Positions 33,774 through 41,652 of a stretch of DNA of 57,941 nucleotides are shown one piece after another; position 1 is the first letter of the stretch; every line of letters starts with the position of its first letter. This DNA is from Amycolatopsis thailandensis (lineage in GTDB: Bacteria > Actinomycetota > Actinomycetes > Mycobacteriales > Pseudonocardiaceae): assembly GCF_002234405.1 (NCBI RefSeq), contig NZ_NMQT01000190.1, forward strand, positions 1 through 57,941, read 5' to 3'. The notes under the pieces were generated by a model, which was given only the letters and a program-made list of their open reading frames with translations, did no database searches and had not been told where the DNA came from. Position numbers and translations under genes: made by a program.

Positions 33774-34633
33774 GACCGGTCGCCGGGCCGCTCGTGGGAG
33801 GCGGCGAGGACGTCGTGCGCGACCAGGATCAGCGAGTTCGGTTCCTGCATCCGCGTCAGCAGCGGAGTCAGCACGGCGTGTGCCCGCGCGGCGCTGACGT
33901 TCCGCCCCAGCAACCAGACTTCCCTGGCCTGGTCGCCGCAGCGCCGGACCGCGTAGATCTCGCCGGTGCGCCCGATGTGCCCCACCGACCAGCAGCCGGC
34001 GCGCGCGAGGGGCATCTCGATCGGATCGTCGTTCTCGCGCCGCCACAGGTCGCCGTAAACCTCGCCTCCGATGGTGCCTGCCAGCCCGTCCGGCGCCGCG
34101 TCGCGGCGGCTGTCGGCCAGGAAGTAGGAGACGTCCTCGAACACGGCCACTCCGGGCGGGACGTCGGGGGAGCGCGCCCATCCGGCCGCCGCCTCCGCGA
34201 GAAGCCCCTCGTCCGGGGCCATCGCGATCACGAAGGACCGGAGAAGTCGCTTCAGCTCAACGACTTCCGCGTGGATCCTGCTCGCGTTGAGGTAGGCCAG
34301 GCGGGCCGTCTCGATCTCGGCTCGGACTTCGGCCCGGCGGACGCGGGCGAACCAGGTTTTGCCCAGGCTCACCAGAAGACGGCGGAGACGCGCGTATTCG
34401 GCGCTGTCGGCGGCGGCCCGTCCGGCCGCACGCTGTTCCACGTCCCGCAGGTGGGCGTCCATCCGCAGGATGTCGGCCGCGACGTCGGCGGTGGGCTGCT
34501 CCTGCTCGAGCAGCAACGTCGCGACTGGGGACGGCACCGCCGCGCTGCGTTCCGCCAGGTGTAGCACCAATCCGCTCCTCTCTGCCGTGGCTTCCCACCA
34601 CGGCTCCGCCGTCGCGGGCTGGGCGCCGGTCAT
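33770..34633 (-). CDS. Unknown 287-aa protein
   Basis: No family recognised. Residues ~40-140 form long helices rich in Arg/Ala/Glu (coiled-coil like), followed by a mixed domain (~165-275) with VFEDVSYFLADS, GEVYGDLWRRENDD, GEIYAVRRCGDQAREVWLLG and NSLILVAHDVLAA. No signal peptide, so probably cytoplasmic. Overlaps both neighbours by 4 nt, so it is produced together with the 103-aa protein and lipoprotein. Confidence 0.75.
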   Translation of the reverse strand: MTGAQPATAEPWWEATAERSGLVLHLAERSAAVPSPVATLLLEQEQPTADVAADILRMDAHLRDVEQRAAGRAAADSAEYARLRRLLVSLGKTWFARVRRAEVRAEIETARLAYLNASRIHAEVVELKRLLRSFVIAMAPDEGLLAEAAAGWARSPDVPPGVAVFEDVSYFLADSRRDAAPDGLAGTIGGEVYGDLWRRENDDPIEMPLARAGCWSVGHIGRTGEIYAVRRCGDQAREVWLLGRNVSAARAHAVLTPLLTRMQEPNSLILVAHDVLAASHERPGDRS

Positions 34634-34941
34634 GCCGCTGCCGCCGCCATGGTCGCGGGCCGGCGCGCGGCCGTCCCGGGCACTCCGGGCCGCGGTGGCG
34701 ACGAGGTGGGGGCGAACCAGTAGTTGGTGGTGCCCGGATCGATCGCGTAGGTGGCGAACACGCTGTATCCGGCCGTGCGCATCGTGGTGATCAGCTCGTC
34801 GTGGGTGCTGGTGTGCAGGAACCCGGTGAATCGTGGTGTCGCGCGCGGGTCGTGCGGCTGGCGGGCGACGTGGGCCCACCCGGATTCCTTGTCCCGGACG
34901 AGAACGAGCAGCGGGGCGGCGGGCGGGACGGAGTCGGTCAT
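34630..34941 (-). CDS. Unknown small protein (103 aa)
   Basis: A soluble 103-aa protein. The first 75 residues look like a compact alpha/beta fold (LLVLVRDKESGWAHVAR, HDELITTMRTAGYSVFATYAID); the tail is a low-complexity Pro/Ala stretch. ATG 34941 has GAGGAGG upstream. It overlaps the 287-aa gene by 4 nt and lies 68 nt after the hydrolase gene. No family recognised. Confidence 0.7.
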   Translation of the reverse strand: MTDSVPPAAPLLVLVRDKESGWAHVARQPHDPRATPRFTGFLHTSTHDELITTMRTAGYSVFATYAIDPGTTNYWFAPTSSPPRPGVPGTAARRPATMAAAAA

Positions 34942-35009
34942 TGTGATCCTCCTCGGGGTGTGGCGCGGTCGCCGGGGATGGGGGAGGGCGGTGGCATTGG
35001 GCGTGGTGG

Positions 35010-35834
35010 TCATGCTGCGTCCGAGCTGTCGGGCTGGGCATGGTCGGCGAGATGGGAACGGATCAGCCCGGCGACGTAGGCGTGGTCCCGGCGATGCGCG
35101 AGGTGCCCGTGCTGTCGCATGCGGACCAGCCGGTTGGCCGGAAGGGTTTCCGCGAGTGCGAGTGTGGAGTCGCGATTGGGGTGCGGGGCTGTGCGTTCGC
35201 CGAGCAGCAGCATCGTCGGCACGGCGATCGCGGCATAGGCTTCCGGTGTCCACACGAGACGGTCGGCGACCTCGATTTCAGGCAGCAGCGCGGGAACCTG
35301 GTTTTGTAACCACGTGTTGCGGGCCTGCTGTTCGGCGAGCTCCGGGGTGAAACCGGCGACGTCACGCAGGTAGATGTGCAGCGCGGCGGCGTTGTCCCCG
35401 GCCGCGGACGCGGCGGCGATCGGGGTGAGCCGGTCGCCGACGATCGGACCGCCGACAGTCAAGGGCGGCTCGTATAGCACGGCGGCGGCGATCGGCAGCG
35501 CCGGTGCCCGCAGTAGCGCCCGCAGGGCGATCAACGCGCCGTAGGAGTGCCCGACGATCCGGGCGGGCCCGTCCGCGAGGCCGAGCACCGCGGCGAGGTC
35601 GTCGATCTCCCGCTCCAGCGAATAGTCCTCGCCGGTGTCGGCCCGTCGGCGGTGCGGGAGCCAGCATCGATAGCCTCGCCGCGCGAGTGAGGAGGCGACG
35701 GGCAGCCAGCTCGCCGCGCTGTCCATCCCGCCGTGGAGGATGACCACGTCGGGCCCGTCCCCGACGCGGTTGACCACGATCGGTGTGCCGTCCGCGCTGG
35801 CGACCGTGTGCCTGTCGATCTGGAACGAGTGCAT
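35010..35834 (-). CDS. Alpha/beta hydrolase
   Basis: 274 aa, cytoplasmic. Typical order: DVVILHGGMDSAASW (oxyanion HGG), nucleophile elbow GHSYGA (Ser ~96), acid region LLLGERTAPHPN and late HGHLAHRRDH with catalytic His. Family members cleave esters, lactones or peroxides and sometimes act as thioesterases. Start ATG 35834 has AAGGGGAG upstream. It follows the 88-aa peptide gene by 157 nt in the same direction and could process a product of that locus; substrate not deducible. Confidence 0.9.
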   Translation of the reverse strand: MHSFQIDRHTVASADGTPIVVNRVGDGPDVVILHGGMDSAASWLPVASSLARRGYRCWLPHRRRADTGEDYSLEREIDDLAAVLGLADGPARIVGHSYGALIALRALLRAPALPIAAAVLYEPPLTVGGPIVGDRLTPIAAASAAGDNAAALHIYLRDVAGFTPELAEQQARNTWLQNQVPALLPEIEVADRLVWTPEAYAAIAVPTMLLLGERTAPHPNRDSTLALAETLPANRLVRMRQHGHLAHRRDHAYVAGLIRSHLADHAQPDSSDAA

Positions 35835-35991
35835 GGCTCTCCCCTTCGTGACGCTGGCGGTCCTGGCCGCCGCCCGCGGTGCGGACGTCAGCGAGGGCGA
35901 TCGAGCGGGTGTGGGTGCGCGGCAGCTATCGCCGCCGCGCACCCACGGGGAAGGGGGGGTGGCTCGATCTCGTAGGTGGGCGGGCGCTACC

Positions 35992-36258
35992 TCAGTCGAG
36001 GGAAGCAGCGCCCGCCAGGAAGGTGCCGCACGGAGTGACCTCCGTGCGGCACGATGGTTCTGTGGTGGCGTCCGGTCCGGGCACCGGCGCCGGTACCCGG
36101 ACCAGATCGCCAGCCGCCGGGTTGGTGACGGCGGCGCGCAGGTCTGCCTCGGCCATGGGCTGGTACCGGCGGGCGTCATGCCCGCTGGGACCGGTGAGCC
36201 CGTCACGGCGAGGCCCCGCTGTCGCGGCCCGGCGCATGATCCCCATCTGTGTGCCCAT
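35992..36258 (-). CDS. Small peptide gene with Cys/Thr-rich C-terminus (88 aa)
   Basis: The ATG at 36258 is set 8 nt after AAGGGGGG, which makes it the most likely start. The peptide has a charged N-terminal part, an acidic/helical centre (MAEADLRAAVTNPAAGDLVR), a Pro-rich linker and a C-terminal 25 residues with Ser, Thr and two cysteines (SCRTEVTPCGTFLAG). That layout resembles leader-core precursors of ribosomal peptides, but no modifying enzyme of a known class is encoded next to it. It is the first gene after a good promoter at 36388-36415. It may equally be a regulatory peptide. Confidence 0.6.
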   Translation of the reverse strand: MGTQMGIMRRAATAGPRRDGLTGPSGHDARRYQPMAEADLRAAVTNPAAGDLVRVPAPVPGPDATTEPSCRTEVTPCGTFLAGAASLD

Positions 36259-36387
36259 CGGTCGTTCCCCCCTTCCCACGGTCCCCTGTCCCCACAGGCG
36301 GCTGACCTGCGTCGATACCTTTCGGAACTGCGCAACGACCCCGCTGAAAGTACGGAATCCGCGTTCGTGTCCGGCTTCGACATGACG

Positions 36388-36415
36388 AGCATATGAGCCA
36401 AGGTAGGAAAGTCAA
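36388..36415 (-). promoter_or_regulatory. Sigma-70-type promoter of the 88-aa peptide operon
   Basis: Minus strand TTGACT (-35, 36410-36415), 16-nt spacer, TATGCT (-10, 36388-36393). It lies ~130 nt upstream of the peptide start. The surrounding 36402-36686 gap is AT-richer than the genes and has no coding frame I can support. The -35 and -10 boxes are close to the actinobacterial housekeeping consensus. Confidence 0.6.
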
Positions 36416-36581
36416 CTGGATCCGTGTTCTGCTACCTGCCGGGCGGGCTCGATGTTGACAAAAATCTGACAAACTTATGTGGCTATCGCTGTAAAATCGC
36501 AGGTAGAAGCTTGATCGGTTGCCTGTCTTGTTTCACTGGAACTCGACACAAGTTTCTGCGGAAGCCTCGACTCAGTTAGCA

Positions 36582-36595
36582 TCTGCACTTGCAGA
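36582..36595. promoter_or_regulatory. Palindrome upstream of XRE gene
   Basis: TCTGCA-CT-TGCAGA, a perfect 14-bp inverted repeat ~92 bp before the tandem-HTH regulator. It may be its operator; spacing differs from the TGTGCA-N6-TGCACA sites at 39.7 kb. Confidence 0.4.
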
Positions 36596-36686
36596 CAGCC
36601 GTCCGGGAACCCGGCGGCGGCCTGCTACTGGGGATGAGTGTGCGGCGCCGCGAGGCGCCGACTGTGATGGCTGGAGCTGAGGCGCG

Positions 36687-37424
36687 GTGGCGGACGACGA
36701 ACGCGGGGATCCGAACGGCAATCTTTCGCAGAAGTTGCAGTACATCCGCCGGACACAGCGAGGATTGGGCAACCGGATCCTGCCCTACGAGGAGATCGCG
36801 AAGGGTGTCACGAAGGCCACCGGGCGGCGATGCGGCGAGGACTACATCGAGAAGCTGTTCACGGGCCAGCGGACCCGGCATCCAGATCAGGAACGGCTTG
36901 AGGCTATTCTCGCGCAGTTCGACAAGACGCTGGCCGATCTGGAAGACCGTGGGGATCCCGAAGGAACCTTCGGCCAGCGGCTCCAGCACCTGCGATATCA
37001 GTACGGCCAGGAACACCTCAACGGCAAGCTCCCGACCCCGGAGCAAATCGCGGAGCACGTTCGCAAGTACACGAAGCGGAGTTGCACGGAAGAGTACATC
37101 CGCATGCTGCTCAAGGACCGTGATCCCCAAGGGCTCGCGAAGGACAAACTCGAAGCCCTCGCGGACTACTTCGGCGTGTCGGCGGCGTTCTTCTTCGACG
37201 ACGAGCAGTCCCGCGCCGACCAGGAGAAGCTCGCGGCACAGCGCGAGTTTCTCGACGCGCTCCAGGAGTGGCAGAACGTCTTCGGCGATTTACAAGGGGT
37301 TGCGCTCCGCAAACCCGACACAGGCCGGGCTCCGGAGCCTGCTGACCTGCGGGACATGGCGGCCCACATCCGCGCCTCTGTCAAGTCCGCGCAGGGGGAC
37401 GGAACCGATCCCGGGATCCGCTGA
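36687..37424 (+). CDS. Tandem HTH (XRE-like) regulator
   Basis: 245 aa. Two similar HTH-type domains: ~12-80 (LSQKLQYIRRTQ...YIEKLFTGQR...LEAILAQFD) and ~92-165 (FGQRLQHLRYQYG...YIRMLLKDRD...LEALADYFG). The second ends with the typical FFFDDE beta segment of XRE-type proteins. The C-terminal ~70 residues are helical and Asp/Glu-rich. Such regulators sit beside MAB_1171c-type membrane proteins in actinomycetes. The GTG start has a weak GGAG upstream. It converges with the MAB_1171c gene, 53 bp away. Confidence 0.82.
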   Translation: MADDERGDPNGNLSQKLQYIRRTQRGLGNRILPYEEIAKGVTKATGRRCGEDYIEKLFTGQRTRHPDQERLEAILAQFDKTLADLEDRGDPEGTFGQRLQHLRYQYGQEHLNGKLPTPEQIAEHVRKYTKRSCTEEYIRMLLKDRDPQGLAKDKLEALADYFGVSAAFFFDDEQSRADQEKLAAQREFLDALQEWQNVFGDLQGVALRKPDTGRAPEPADLRDMAAHIRASVKSAQGDGTDPGIR

Positions 37425-37477
37425 GACAGATCCCGGACGCCTGCGAAGGCCCTGTTCCCCACCGGCCGTCATCGTGA

Positions 37478-38656
37478 CTACCGCGTCGATTCCGTCTCGA
37501 GCATCGCCCGGGAGGCCTGGTCGGCGAGGGGAGAGCGGAACGCGCGCGACAGCGTGGCCTGGAACAGGATTTCCTCGGCTTGGCCGTCCGGGTCCGCGAT
37601 GCGGCTGGCGGGGTCCAAGGGCCCGGGGGTGACCCCGTTGGCTTTGGCGGTGATCGCGGTTCTCAGCTGCGCGGCCTCGATCACCGCGGCCCGCTTCTCC
37701 GGGCTCAGCCGCTCACCGTCGACGACGCGCGTCGCGGCCGCGGTCGCAGCGGGGCTCACCCACGCAGAGAGGGAACGCTGCGCGTCCCGGATCTCCACGG
37801 TGTGACGGGTGATCCGGAAGCCGGCGTCACTGGCGTCGTCCTCGAGCCGACTGGCGACCTGGGGAACCGCGGACACGAGCGCGGTATGCAGTGCGGCCAG
37901 TTCCCGTTCGATCGCCGGCCGCCGTAGTCGGACCCAGGCGGTGGAGAGATACGGCCCGAGGTCGGGCAGGAACCAGCCGACGGTGTAGAGGATCGATCCC
38001 AGCCCGAGTGCGGCGACCGCGACCGGCTCCCAGGCGGCTCCGGAGATATCAAACAGCAGCGGGGCGAGGATGTCCGCGACCCGGCCGACGATGTAGATCA
38101 ACTGCAGCAGCGTCGCCGCGACGATGACCCGGAACGCGCGGCGGACCCACATCGTCGGTGCGGCGCGGATCGCGCGGCGGGCGAGGCGGCGTACGTCGTA
38201 CTGGCCGACGGCGAACGCGGTGATGTACACGGCGAGGTAGGCGGGGGAGGAGATCGCGCGGGACACGGCGAACGCGGCGCGATCATCGGTGTAGGAGGCG
38301 TTGAACAGCACGACCATGGCGATGACGACGGCGATGACCAGGGCGAGCCGCGGGGCGACCCGGCGCCACGCCTCCTTGCGGTCATAGCCGTAGTGCAGGA
38401 GGACGATGGTGTTGCAGGCGATGATCGCGATGACCGAGATCTGCGCCAGCAGCCCGCCGAGGGAGCTGATCCCGACGGCGTCCGCGATCGGGTGCCACAG
38501 CCACGGTGTGACCAGCCCCCACCCGAGAACGATGAACAGGAAGATCCCGGCCAGGCCCACGTTGGCGAGGTTGCGGTCGGTGACGGCCTTGCGGATGCGG
38601 TAGAGCAGGGCGAGGAGGGAGATTCCCGCGCACAGCGGGTACACGATCGTGGTCAC
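37478..38656 (-). CDS. MAB_1171c-family membrane protein
   Basis: 392 aa. Seven membrane helices in the first ~235 residues (for example NVGLAGIFLFIVLGWGL, LALVIAVVIAMVVLF), then a helical cytoplasmic part (~240-392) with RRPAIERELAALHTALVSAVP and RDAQRSL...WVSPAATAAA. This is the layout of MAB_1171c/DUF6545 proteins, annotated as putative transporters without experimental proof. GTG start, 7 nt after the ImmA-like gene in the same operon. A second family member lies at 48.4 kb. Confidence 0.85.
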   Translation of the reverse strand: MTTIVYPLCAGISLLALLYRIRKAVTDRNLANVGLAGIFLFIVLGWGLVTPWLWHPIADAVGISSLGGLLAQISVIAIIACNTIVLLHYGYDRKEAWRRVAPRLALVIAVVIAMVVLFNASYTDDRAAFAVSRAISSPAYLAVYITAFAVGQYDVRRLARRAIRAAPTMWVRRAFRVIVAATLLQLIYIVGRVADILAPLLFDISGAAWEPVAVAALGLGSILYTVGWFLPDLGPYLSTAWVRLRRPAIERELAALHTALVSAVPQVASRLEDDASDAGFRITRHTVEIRDAQRSLSAWVSPAATAAATRVVDGERLSPEKRAAVIEAAQLRTAITAKANGVTPGPLDPASRIADPDGQAEEILFQATLSRAFRSPLADQASRAMLETESTR

Positions 38657-38663
38657 CGGCCGG

Positions 38664-39242
38664 TCAGCTCCGCTGGGTGAACAGCATGGACAGGCGCTCA
38701 GCGAGGGCGAGGATGCCCGGGTCGCCGCTCATCCGGCTCGTCAGGTCCGCGGTCCAGCGCGTCCGGCTCGCGAGCACGGTCCCGAGGTACTCGGCCTGTC
38801 GCTCCGCCGGCGTATCCGAGTGATCCCGGCCGAGGACACCCTGGACCATGCTCGGGTTCAGCGCCGGCCACAGAGACCTGATCGCATCGAGGTCGATGAC
38901 CGGGCCCGACTGGTGACCACAGAGGACATGTGCGATTTCGTGCCGGACGACCGCCGCTTGATGGTCGGGTGCGGCCCGCTTCTCGAACGCGATGTAGTCG
39001 GCGCCTTTGCTGGTCGACAACCACATTCCCGTGACCTGGTCCGGCAATTTCATCGGCACGAGCTGGATCTCACGGCCGAGCATGTCGCCTGCTCGCAGGC
39101 ACAGGTCCGGCAGACCGATCCTGGTGAACCTGGGCAGCCGGAGACGTGCCAGCCTGTCCTGCGCGTCCTTGTGCAGGGTTCCAGGCGCAGTGGCCGCTCC
39201 GATGTGGTGCTCCATGACACTCCAGCGATAGAAATCCGTCAC
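38664..39242 (-). CDS. ImmA/IrrE-type metallopeptidase-like protein
   Basis: 192 aa. The HEIAH motif in VRHEIAHVLCGHQ (residues ~110-122) is the zinc signature of ImmA/IrrE/COG2856 proteins, which cleave or inactivate partner XRE repressors. A third ligand, probably Glu in the ERQAEYLGTVL helix, follows. The GTG at 39242 overlaps the XRE stop (GTGA); an ATG at 39215 is the alternative. Cotranscribed with the XRE protein and the MAB_1171c protein, suggesting a signal-cleavage switch for this island. Confidence 0.85.
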   Translation of the reverse strand: MTDFYRWSVMEHHIGAATAPGTLHKDAQDRLARLRLPRFTRIGLPDLCLRAGDMLGREIQLVPMKLPDQVTGMWLSTSKGADYIAFEKRAAPDHQAAVVRHEIAHVLCGHQSGPVIDLDAIRSLWPALNPSMVQGVLGRDHSDTPAERQAEYLGTVLASRTRWTADLTSRMSGDPGILALAERLSMLFTQRS

Positions 39243-39694
39243 GACCGGGAAGATCCGTCGGGAGTGCCGGCTTGTTTCGCCGCCACCCATAGTCCCAGCT
39301 GCTGGAGGACTCCATTGATGTCCACTGAGGACACGTCGGCGTCCGGGTCCGCGCGATACGCTACCGAGGTAACCCCTAGTTCCCTCCTGGCCTCGGCGGT
39401 GTCTTCTACTGACTCCCATTGCTTATTGACCTGGTCAAACACCTGTTCGTCGAACAGGTAAGCCAGCGTGTTGATGCCCAGACCGCAGGTGATCTTGATC
39501 AATGTTTCCAGGTTCGGGTTCGCGCTGCCCGCCTCAATCTCCGCGAGGGTCCGCCTGGACACCCCTGTCGCCTCGGAGAGCGCGGATTGATTCTGGAGGA
39601 GGCCATTCGGGTGATTGGTTCGGGCATACCTCAGCCGGCGTCCCACGTCGGATTTCGCAGCCTGTAGCAGCGCATCCATCGGCGATTCGGACAT
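39239..39694 (-). CDS. XRE-family repressor
   Basis: 151 aa. HTH near residues 17-80: RLRYARTNHP, QNQSALSEATGVSRRTLAEIEAGSANPN, LETLIKITCGLGINTLAYLF, a standard XRE/Cro-C1 pattern. The rest is an acidic region with YRADPDADVSSVDINGVL. ATG 39694 has GGGGGAG upstream. It reads into ImmA and MAB_1171c, and starts 24 nt from the tandem palindromes, so autoregulation is likely. Confidence 0.88.
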   Translation of the reverse strand: MSESPMDALLQAAKSDVGRRLRYARTNHPNGLLQNQSALSEATGVSRRTLAEIEAGSANPNLETLIKITCGLGINTLAYLFDEQVFDQVNKQWESVEDTAEARRELGVTSVAYRADPDADVSSVDINGVLQQLGLWVAAKQAGTPDGSSRS

Positions 39695-39717
39695 CTCGAT
39701 CACTCCCCCCACAGTGA

Positions 39718-39754
39718 TGTGCACTGTACTGCACAATGTGCAGTTCGTTGCACA
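39718..39754. promoter_or_regulatory. Tandem palindromic operator (TGTGCA-N6-TGCACA twice)
   Basis: Sites at 39718-39735 and 39737-39754 are both perfect TGTGCA-N6-TGCACA inverted repeats, with centres 19 bp apart, about two helical turns, so two dimers would bind the same DNA face. They lie between the XRE gene (start 39694) and the divergent ImmA-like gene (start 39942), close enough to the XRE start to cover its promoter. Confidence 0.85.
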
Positions 39755-39941
39755 CTATGCCCCACTCGGGTTATCGTCGCCCAACATAACGGGATTAACG
39801 GGAACTCTTCACGGGGCGTCACATCGCGGACGGGGCCGCCGACGTTCTCCAGAAGGTAGAGCCGCTCACCAGCGGCTTCTCTCGCGTGGCCACCGTCACG
39901 CTGGAAGTCCCCGTACCTATGGCAATGGGGAGGTTGCTGTA

Positions 39942-40496
39942 GTGGATGGCGAGATGCGGCGTATCACGGCGAAGTGCAGGGCAGCGCTGCACTCCCTGAA
40001 CCTGCCTGAGCGATTCACGGTAGGCCAGCTGCTGGCCGCGACCAGTGAGAAGACCGGGCGCGAGGTCATGGTGCAGGAAGCAGACCTGTCGGGGTCGGCG
40101 CCGTTCGGGATGGTGCTGGAAACGGCCACCACGTACATGATCTTCTATCCGCGGAACACCACCAGGCTGCACCAGGGGCACATCATCCTCCACGAGGACG
40201 CCCACGTGCTGATGCACCTGTCAGAGGACACGGGCGCCGGTCCCTCGCACGGCAGTGGCTTCGAGGCCGTGGTCCGGACGCTCATGCCCGACCTGCACCC
40301 GGACCTGGAACCGCGAGTCCGGGGCCGCACCACGTACGAGGACGCGCAGGAGCGCGAGGCCGAGCAATTCGCGACCATGGTGCAGGCCAGGTTGATCGCA
40401 CCGGTCCTTCAGCAGCGGGCCGACGAGGAGTTCCCCGCCGGCTTGCGGGCGCTGTTCGATGTTCCGAGTCGAGGCATTGAGGTGCCCAGTTCCTGA
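39942..40496 (+). CDS. Second ImmA/IrrE-like metallopeptidase-like protein
   Basis: 184 aa from GTG 39942, with GGGGAGG ~9 nt upstream. HEDAHVLMH (residues ~87-95) is the HExxH motif of this family, followed by an EREAEQFATMVQA helix that supplies the third ligand. An N-terminal helical region (MRRITAKCRAALHSLNLPERFT) precedes the domain. It is divergent from the XRE-ImmA-MAB_1171c operon and shares the operator region. It may act on the same or a different XRE protein, for example the tandem-HTH regulator at 36.7 kb. Confidence 0.82.
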   Translation: MDGEMRRITAKCRAALHSLNLPERFTVGQLLAATSEKTGREVMVQEADLSGSAPFGMVLETATTYMIFYPRNTTRLHQGHIILHEDAHVLMHLSEDTGAGPSHGSGFEAVVRTLMPDLHPDLEPRVRGRTTYEDAQEREAEQFATMVQARLIAPVLQQRADEEFPAGLRALFDVPSRGIEVPSS

Positions 40497-40536
40497 CGTC
40501 CTCAGGACGTTCCTTTCGCGAGAAGTTTCTCCGAGC

Positions 40537-40563
40537 GCCGCCGCGGTGTATGCCCGCGGCGGC
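40537..40563 (+). terminator. 10-bp hairpin with T-rich tail
   Basis: Arms 40537-40546 and 40554-40563 pair perfectly around a 7-nt loop and are followed by TTGTTTCGGGTTT. It separates the ImmA-like gene from the ABC-transporter operon. Confidence 0.85.
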
Positions 40564-40638
40564 TTGTTTCGGGTTTCGGTGAAACACGGCCATCTCTGGC
40601 ACAGTCTGGTCCAGCATCAGTGGGGAGAAGAAAAGATC

Positions 40639-41652
40639 ATGCGATTCAAAACAGCGACGGCTGTTGTGGGTGCGCTGCTCATGGTGGCAACGGCCGCCGG
40701 ATGCGGCACACCCGCCGAGCAAGCCTCAGGCACCGGCACCACTCGTGTGGCGATCGTGCTCGGCGGCCAGGCCAATGACGGTGGCTTCAATCAGAGCGGC
40801 GCGGATCCGCTCGACGTGCTGGCCAAGGAAGGCAAGATCGTCACCCAGGTCCGCCAAGGCGCCGATCAGCGCCAGGCCGAGGCCTACTTCCAGCAATTCG
40901 CCTCCGAGGGCTACGACCTGGTGATCGGCTGGTCTGCGACGTTCTCGGCCTCGCTGTACAAGATCAGCGCGGATCCCAAATACGCCAAGACGAAGTTCCT
41001 GATCACCGGCGACTCCGGAGACAAGCAGAAGACCTCCGCGAACGTGGAGACCTGGAACTACGACAACCTCTCCTACGGCTACCTCCTCGGGTGGATCGCC
41101 GCGCACGCACAGCTATCACCGATCGGCATCGTCGACGGCGAGCCGCTGCCCGCGCAGAAGAAGAAGTGGCAGGGTTTCGCGCTCGGGGTGAAAGCGATCC
41201 AGCCGAACGCCGAGGTCCGTGAGCCGGTGTTCATCGGATCCTGGAAGGACGCGCTGCTGGCCAATCAGGCCGCCACAACGCAGATCGGCAGCGGTGTGCG
41301 CATGATCGCCACCAACGCCGAGGGTTTCGCGCCCGGCATCGCCTCCGCGGCCGCGGCCGCGGGCAATGTGGCCACGATCGGCATGGCGCCCACCACCAGC
41401 CCGGAGGCCACGAAGGTCAACATCGGCCGGGTGAAGCTCGACATGCTCGCGCTGATGCGGCAGATCATCGACCGTGTCAAGAACGGCACTTTTGGCAACC
41501 AGACCTCGACCAGCTCGATCGCGAACCGGTCGCTGATCCTGGACAAGATCACGACGGTCGCGGCGACACCGGCGCTGCCGGGCGACCTGCAGAACCGGGC
41601 ACAGGATCTCGCACAGCAGATCGCCGACGGCAAGGTCAAGATCGGCTCGTGA
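40639..41652 (+). CDS. BMP-family ABC substrate-binding lipoprotein
   Basis: 337 aa. Lipobox TAAGC (Cys22) places it outside the membrane. Family hallmarks of BMP/PnrA: VAIVLGGQANDGGFNQSGAD, QRQAEAYFQQFASEGYDLVIGW, NLSYGYLLGWIAAH, IGIVDGEP and KKWQGFALGVKAIQP. PnrA-type proteins bind purine nucleosides. It is the first gene of a four-gene importer operon; ATG 40639 has GGGGAGAAG upstream. Confidence 0.92.
   Translation: MRFKTATAVVGALLMVATAAGCGTPAEQASGTGTTRVAIVLGGQANDGGFNQSGADPLDVLAKEGKIVTQVRQGADQRQAEAYFQQFASEGYDLVIGWSATFSASLYKISADPKYAKTKFLITGDSGDKQKTSANVETWNYDNLSYGYLLGWIAAHAQLSPIGIVDGEPLPAQKKKWQGFALGVKAIQPNAEVREPVFIGSWKDALLANQAATTQIGSGVRMIATNAEGFAPGIASAAAAAGNVATIGMAPTTSPEATKVNIGRVKLDMLALMRQIIDRVKNGTFGNQTSTSSIANRSLILDKITTVAATPALPGDLQNRAQDLAQQIADGKVKIGS

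Noticed and set aside
36576..37130. Minus-strand frame of 184 aa opposite the tandem-HTH regulator
   Set aside because: The plus-strand frame carries two clear HTH domains; the opposite frame shows none.
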